A stretch of 53,273 nt of DNA from contig CANQYE010000006.1 of the NCBI GenBank assembly GCA_947627995.1, forward strand, positions 1 through 53,273, read 5' to 3'. The notes beneath the pieces are model-generated. The model did no database searches. It was not told where the DNA came from and saw only the letters and a list, made by a program, of their open reading frames with translations. Both the position numbers and the translations under genes were made by a program. This DNA comes from an uncultured Bacilli bacterium. GTDB taxonomy: Bacteria; Bacillota_I; Bacilli_A; RF39; UBA660. Positions 51,462 through 53,273 of the stretch are shown piece after piece. Positions within the stretch are counted from its first letter, which is position 1. Each line of letters opens with the position of its first letter.

Positions 51462-53273
51462 TTAACGTCTACTAAAAATTTTTTTATAACCTATTAAGCT
51501 ACAACCAAAAGTAAAAATCCCAGTAATGATTGCACATATAATAGTATAAATACTATGTGAATCATTTTCTACTCCAGTGTTTGGAGCTTTTTCTTTTAAT
51601 GGATAAGCACTATTGTTATTATTTGGTTGTGTTGATTCAACTGGTGTTTCAACCTTCTTATATTCAAAGATTGCCTCAATTTTAGAATCACTATTAAATA
51701 ATGTTTCTATTAAATCAATATCATTTCCTTCTTCATCTACATATTTTGATAATACATAATTTTCTTTACCTTCTTGTGCCAATTGTTCAATGGCTTTTTC
51801 AATCCAAGCTTGTAACTTTTTATTTTCTTCTTCCGTAATTTTAGAAATAGGTAAATCCTCTCCTAATTCAAATTCAACCTTATCTTCTATTTCATTACCA
51901 TTATTATCTCTTCTAAAAACTGTAATTTTAATATTAAATTTAGCCTTAATTGAAATATTTTCATAGATTGGTTCATCTTCTTCTATCGTTTTACCATTTT
52001 GGTCAACAAATCTAGAAAATTTTCTACCATCTGAATTAATCTTTAATGCATTAAGAACATTTTTATCAAGTGAAGAAAGACTTTGTCCAGCTTCTAATGT
52101 ATAAGCATGGCCATCTTCTGTTGAAACTTCAATATCGTATATTGCAGTAACTACAGTATGTTTATGAAGATCTGTTGTTACTTCTATCTTGTTGCCTTTA
52201 CTATCTCTAAACTCTTTAAATCCAACTGGTTTTTTATAACCGACTTCTTCTAAATCATTTAACGTTTTCCCTTCATCTAGGGTATAATCTTTTCCATTTA
52301 CAGTAATTGTAATTGTATAAAGTGGAGTTAAAGTAACATTTTCAGTAATTTGATCATCCAAAACAGTTTTTTCAGCAAATTCTTTAAAATCTTTGTCTTT
52401 GTTATTGTTTAATTTTTCAAGTAAATTATTTGCTGTTTTTAATTGGCTACCTTCTAATATTTCTTCATATCCTACATCTGTAATTGTAACTTTTACGTTA
52501 TATTTAGGAATAATTGTCATTGAAGTATTAAAAGTATAATTTTCATCTATTTTTGTACCATCTGAATCTACAAAATAAGCAATACTTGATTTAGTTTCAG
52601 GAACAGAAACTGCAGAAATTTTTTCACTTGGAATATCATTGTATTTACTTCCTTCAGCTAATCTAATTTCTTCTCCATCTTGACCTAAAGTTATAACAAC
52701 ATTATATTTAACGCTTACTTCAACATTAGAATCAAGATTCTTATTTAGTAGTTCTTCTCTTGTAAGTTCTTTTCCATCTACTACGTATTTATCAAACTCT
52801 TTATCTGTCACTTTTTCTAAAGAATCAAGATATTCGGTTAATTTATCTTTTTCAGTATAAGTGTTTAAACTTTTACCCTCATCTACGATAAAATCACGGC
52901 CATTAATTGTTGCTTTAACACTATAAACTGGTTTAATTGTAGTATGCTTTGTTATAGCATCCTTACTTTTTCTATCTATAGTATTACCATCTGTATCTAC
53001 AAATCTACTAAATTCTTTTCCTTCTTTATTAGCTAACTCATCCAATTTAGCTTTAATAGTAGGATTTTCATCAAGTGCAGTATTTACTTCTAACTTATAA
53101 GAATCACCATCTACTATAGTTATTTTATATGCGTATTTCGTAGTTAATTCCATATTATGTTCAAATCTAGTTTCTTCATCAAATGTATTACCATCATTAT
53201 CTACAAATCTACTAAATACTTGATTAGGCTCATTTTTATTTTTAATAGTATCTAAATTTAAGTCTTTTATATC
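51462..53273 (-). CDS. Repeat-rich surface protein with PxTG cell-wall sorting signal (5' partial)
   Basis: The frame stays open to the right edge, so the track's Met at 53153 is internal and the true start is outside the window. At least eight repeats of about 55-75 residues follow the pattern FSRFVDxxGNxI...T.I.P.Y.V.ATI.G..Y.L.EGxSL, resembling Listeria-Bacteroides (InlB B-type) repeats but with Phe/Tyr where Trp is usual. The C-terminus is a sorting signal: APNTG, a hydrophobic segment and an RR tail. It should be linked to the wall by sortase. Anchors of this kind are usually LPxTG; the first position is Ala here. The role is probably adhesion or surface display. Confidence 0.88.
   Translation of the reverse strand, partial: DIKDLNLDTIKNKNEPNQVFSRFVDNDGNTFDEETRFEHNMELTTKYAYKITIVDGDSYKLEVNTALDENPTIKAKLDELANKEGKEFSRFVDTDGNTIDRKSKDAITKHTTIKPVYSVKATINGRDFIVDEGKSLNTYTEKDKLTEYLDSLEKVTDKEFDKYVVDGKELTREELLNKNLDSNVEVSVKYNVVITLGQDGEEIRLAEGSKYNDIPSEKISAVSVPETKSSIAYFVDSDGTKIDENYTFNTSMTIIPKYNVKVTITDVGYEEILEGSQLKTANNLLEKLNNNKDKDFKEFAEKTVLDDQITENVTLTPLYTITITVNGKDYTLDEGKTLNDLEEVGYKKPVGFKEFRDSKGNKIEVTTDLHKHTVVTAIYDIEVSTEDGHAYTLEAGQSLSSLDKNVLNALKINSDGRKFSRFVDQNGKTIEEDEPIYENISIKAKFNIKITVFRRDNNGNEIEDKVEFELGEDLPISKITEEENKKLQAWIEKAIEQLAQEGKENYVLSKYVDEEGNDIDLIETLFNSDSKIEAIFEYKKVETPVESTQPNNNNSAYPLKEKAPNTGVENDSHSIYTIICAIITGIFTFGCSLIGYKKIFSRR

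Noticed and set aside
53153-53153. Met at 53153 as the start of the surface protein
   Set aside because: The frame continues upstream to the window edge with another clear repeat (FSRFVDNDGNT), so this Met is internal.
1-53273. CRISPR arrays, insertion sequences, integrases or prophage genes
   Set aside because: No regularly spaced repeats, transposase, integrase or structural phage genes were seen anywhere in the window.

Overview
The window is a very AT-rich chromosome segment from a low-GC Gram-positive bacterium. It looks like a small-genome member of the Bacilli, such as the RF39 or Erysipelotrichia-like gut lineages; that placement is inferred from gene content and order, not from a phylogeny. 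The organism has a cell wall: EzrA, GpsB, MurF, a bifunctional PBP, a wall amidase, a polysaccharide deacetylase and a PxTG-type surface protein are all present. TGA is used as a stop codon (for example at the ends of the SDR and AAA+ genes), so it does not use the mycoplasma code. Many small gene orders match Bacillus: polA-mutM, yqeG-yqeH, ymfM/rodZ-pgsA with recA-rny, gpsB-rnpB, recU-ponA and dnaD-nth.

Layout. 1-11 kb: a leftward promoter at the window edge with a G8 tract in its spacer, ezrA, rpsD with a structured leader, then polA-mutM-hypothetical, a class-I-amidotransferase-fold hydrolase, a membrane protein, and trpS-rlmCD under a Trp-specific T-box. 11-24.7 kb: rpsT, a secreted transglutaminase-like protein, the yqeG-yqeH-mutL-miaA run, two peptidoglycan/polysaccharide enzymes, an AlkD-like protein, a Y-family polymerase with an SOS box, and the ackA-nrnA-recX run. 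24.9-31.4 kb: lipoprotein, truB, membrane thioredoxin-like protein, an SDR plus YnbB-like PLP enzyme pair, hsp20 under a CIRCE operator, gltX, and a convergent tRNA-Glu(CUC). 31.4-38.1 kb is the least ordinary part. It holds a DUF7666-like protein, a DUF308 membrane protein, a plus-strand island with a possible small ORF, a stand-alone Clp-D1-like AAA+ ATPase translationally coupled to a diaminopentanoate-dehydrogenase-like enzyme, a divergent 419-codon unknown, murF, and a small protein with a Cys/His/Asp pattern. 38.2-53.3 kb: rnjA, a kinase-like protein, rny, recA (SOS box), pgsA, rodZ-like, RNase P RNA, gpsB, a 36-aa small ORF, recU-pbp1A, cca-dnaD-nth, and a repeat-rich surface protein running off the right edge.

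How the genes work together. Three functions dominate. The first is DNA repair and recombination: polA, mutM, mutL, Y-family polymerase, recX, recA, recU, nth and AlkD. Two LexA-type boxes, at recA and the Y-family polymerase, imply an SOS regulon. The second is RNA maturation and decay: RNase J, RNase Y, NrnA, RNase P RNA, CCA-adding enzyme, TruB, MiaA and RlmCD. The third is envelope growth and division. Regulation visible in the sequence includes a T-box, a probable S4 leader, CIRCE, SOS boxes, about a dozen near-consensus sigma-A promoters, and many intrinsic terminators whose stems overlap stop codons. No prophage, insertion sequence or CRISPR array was seen.
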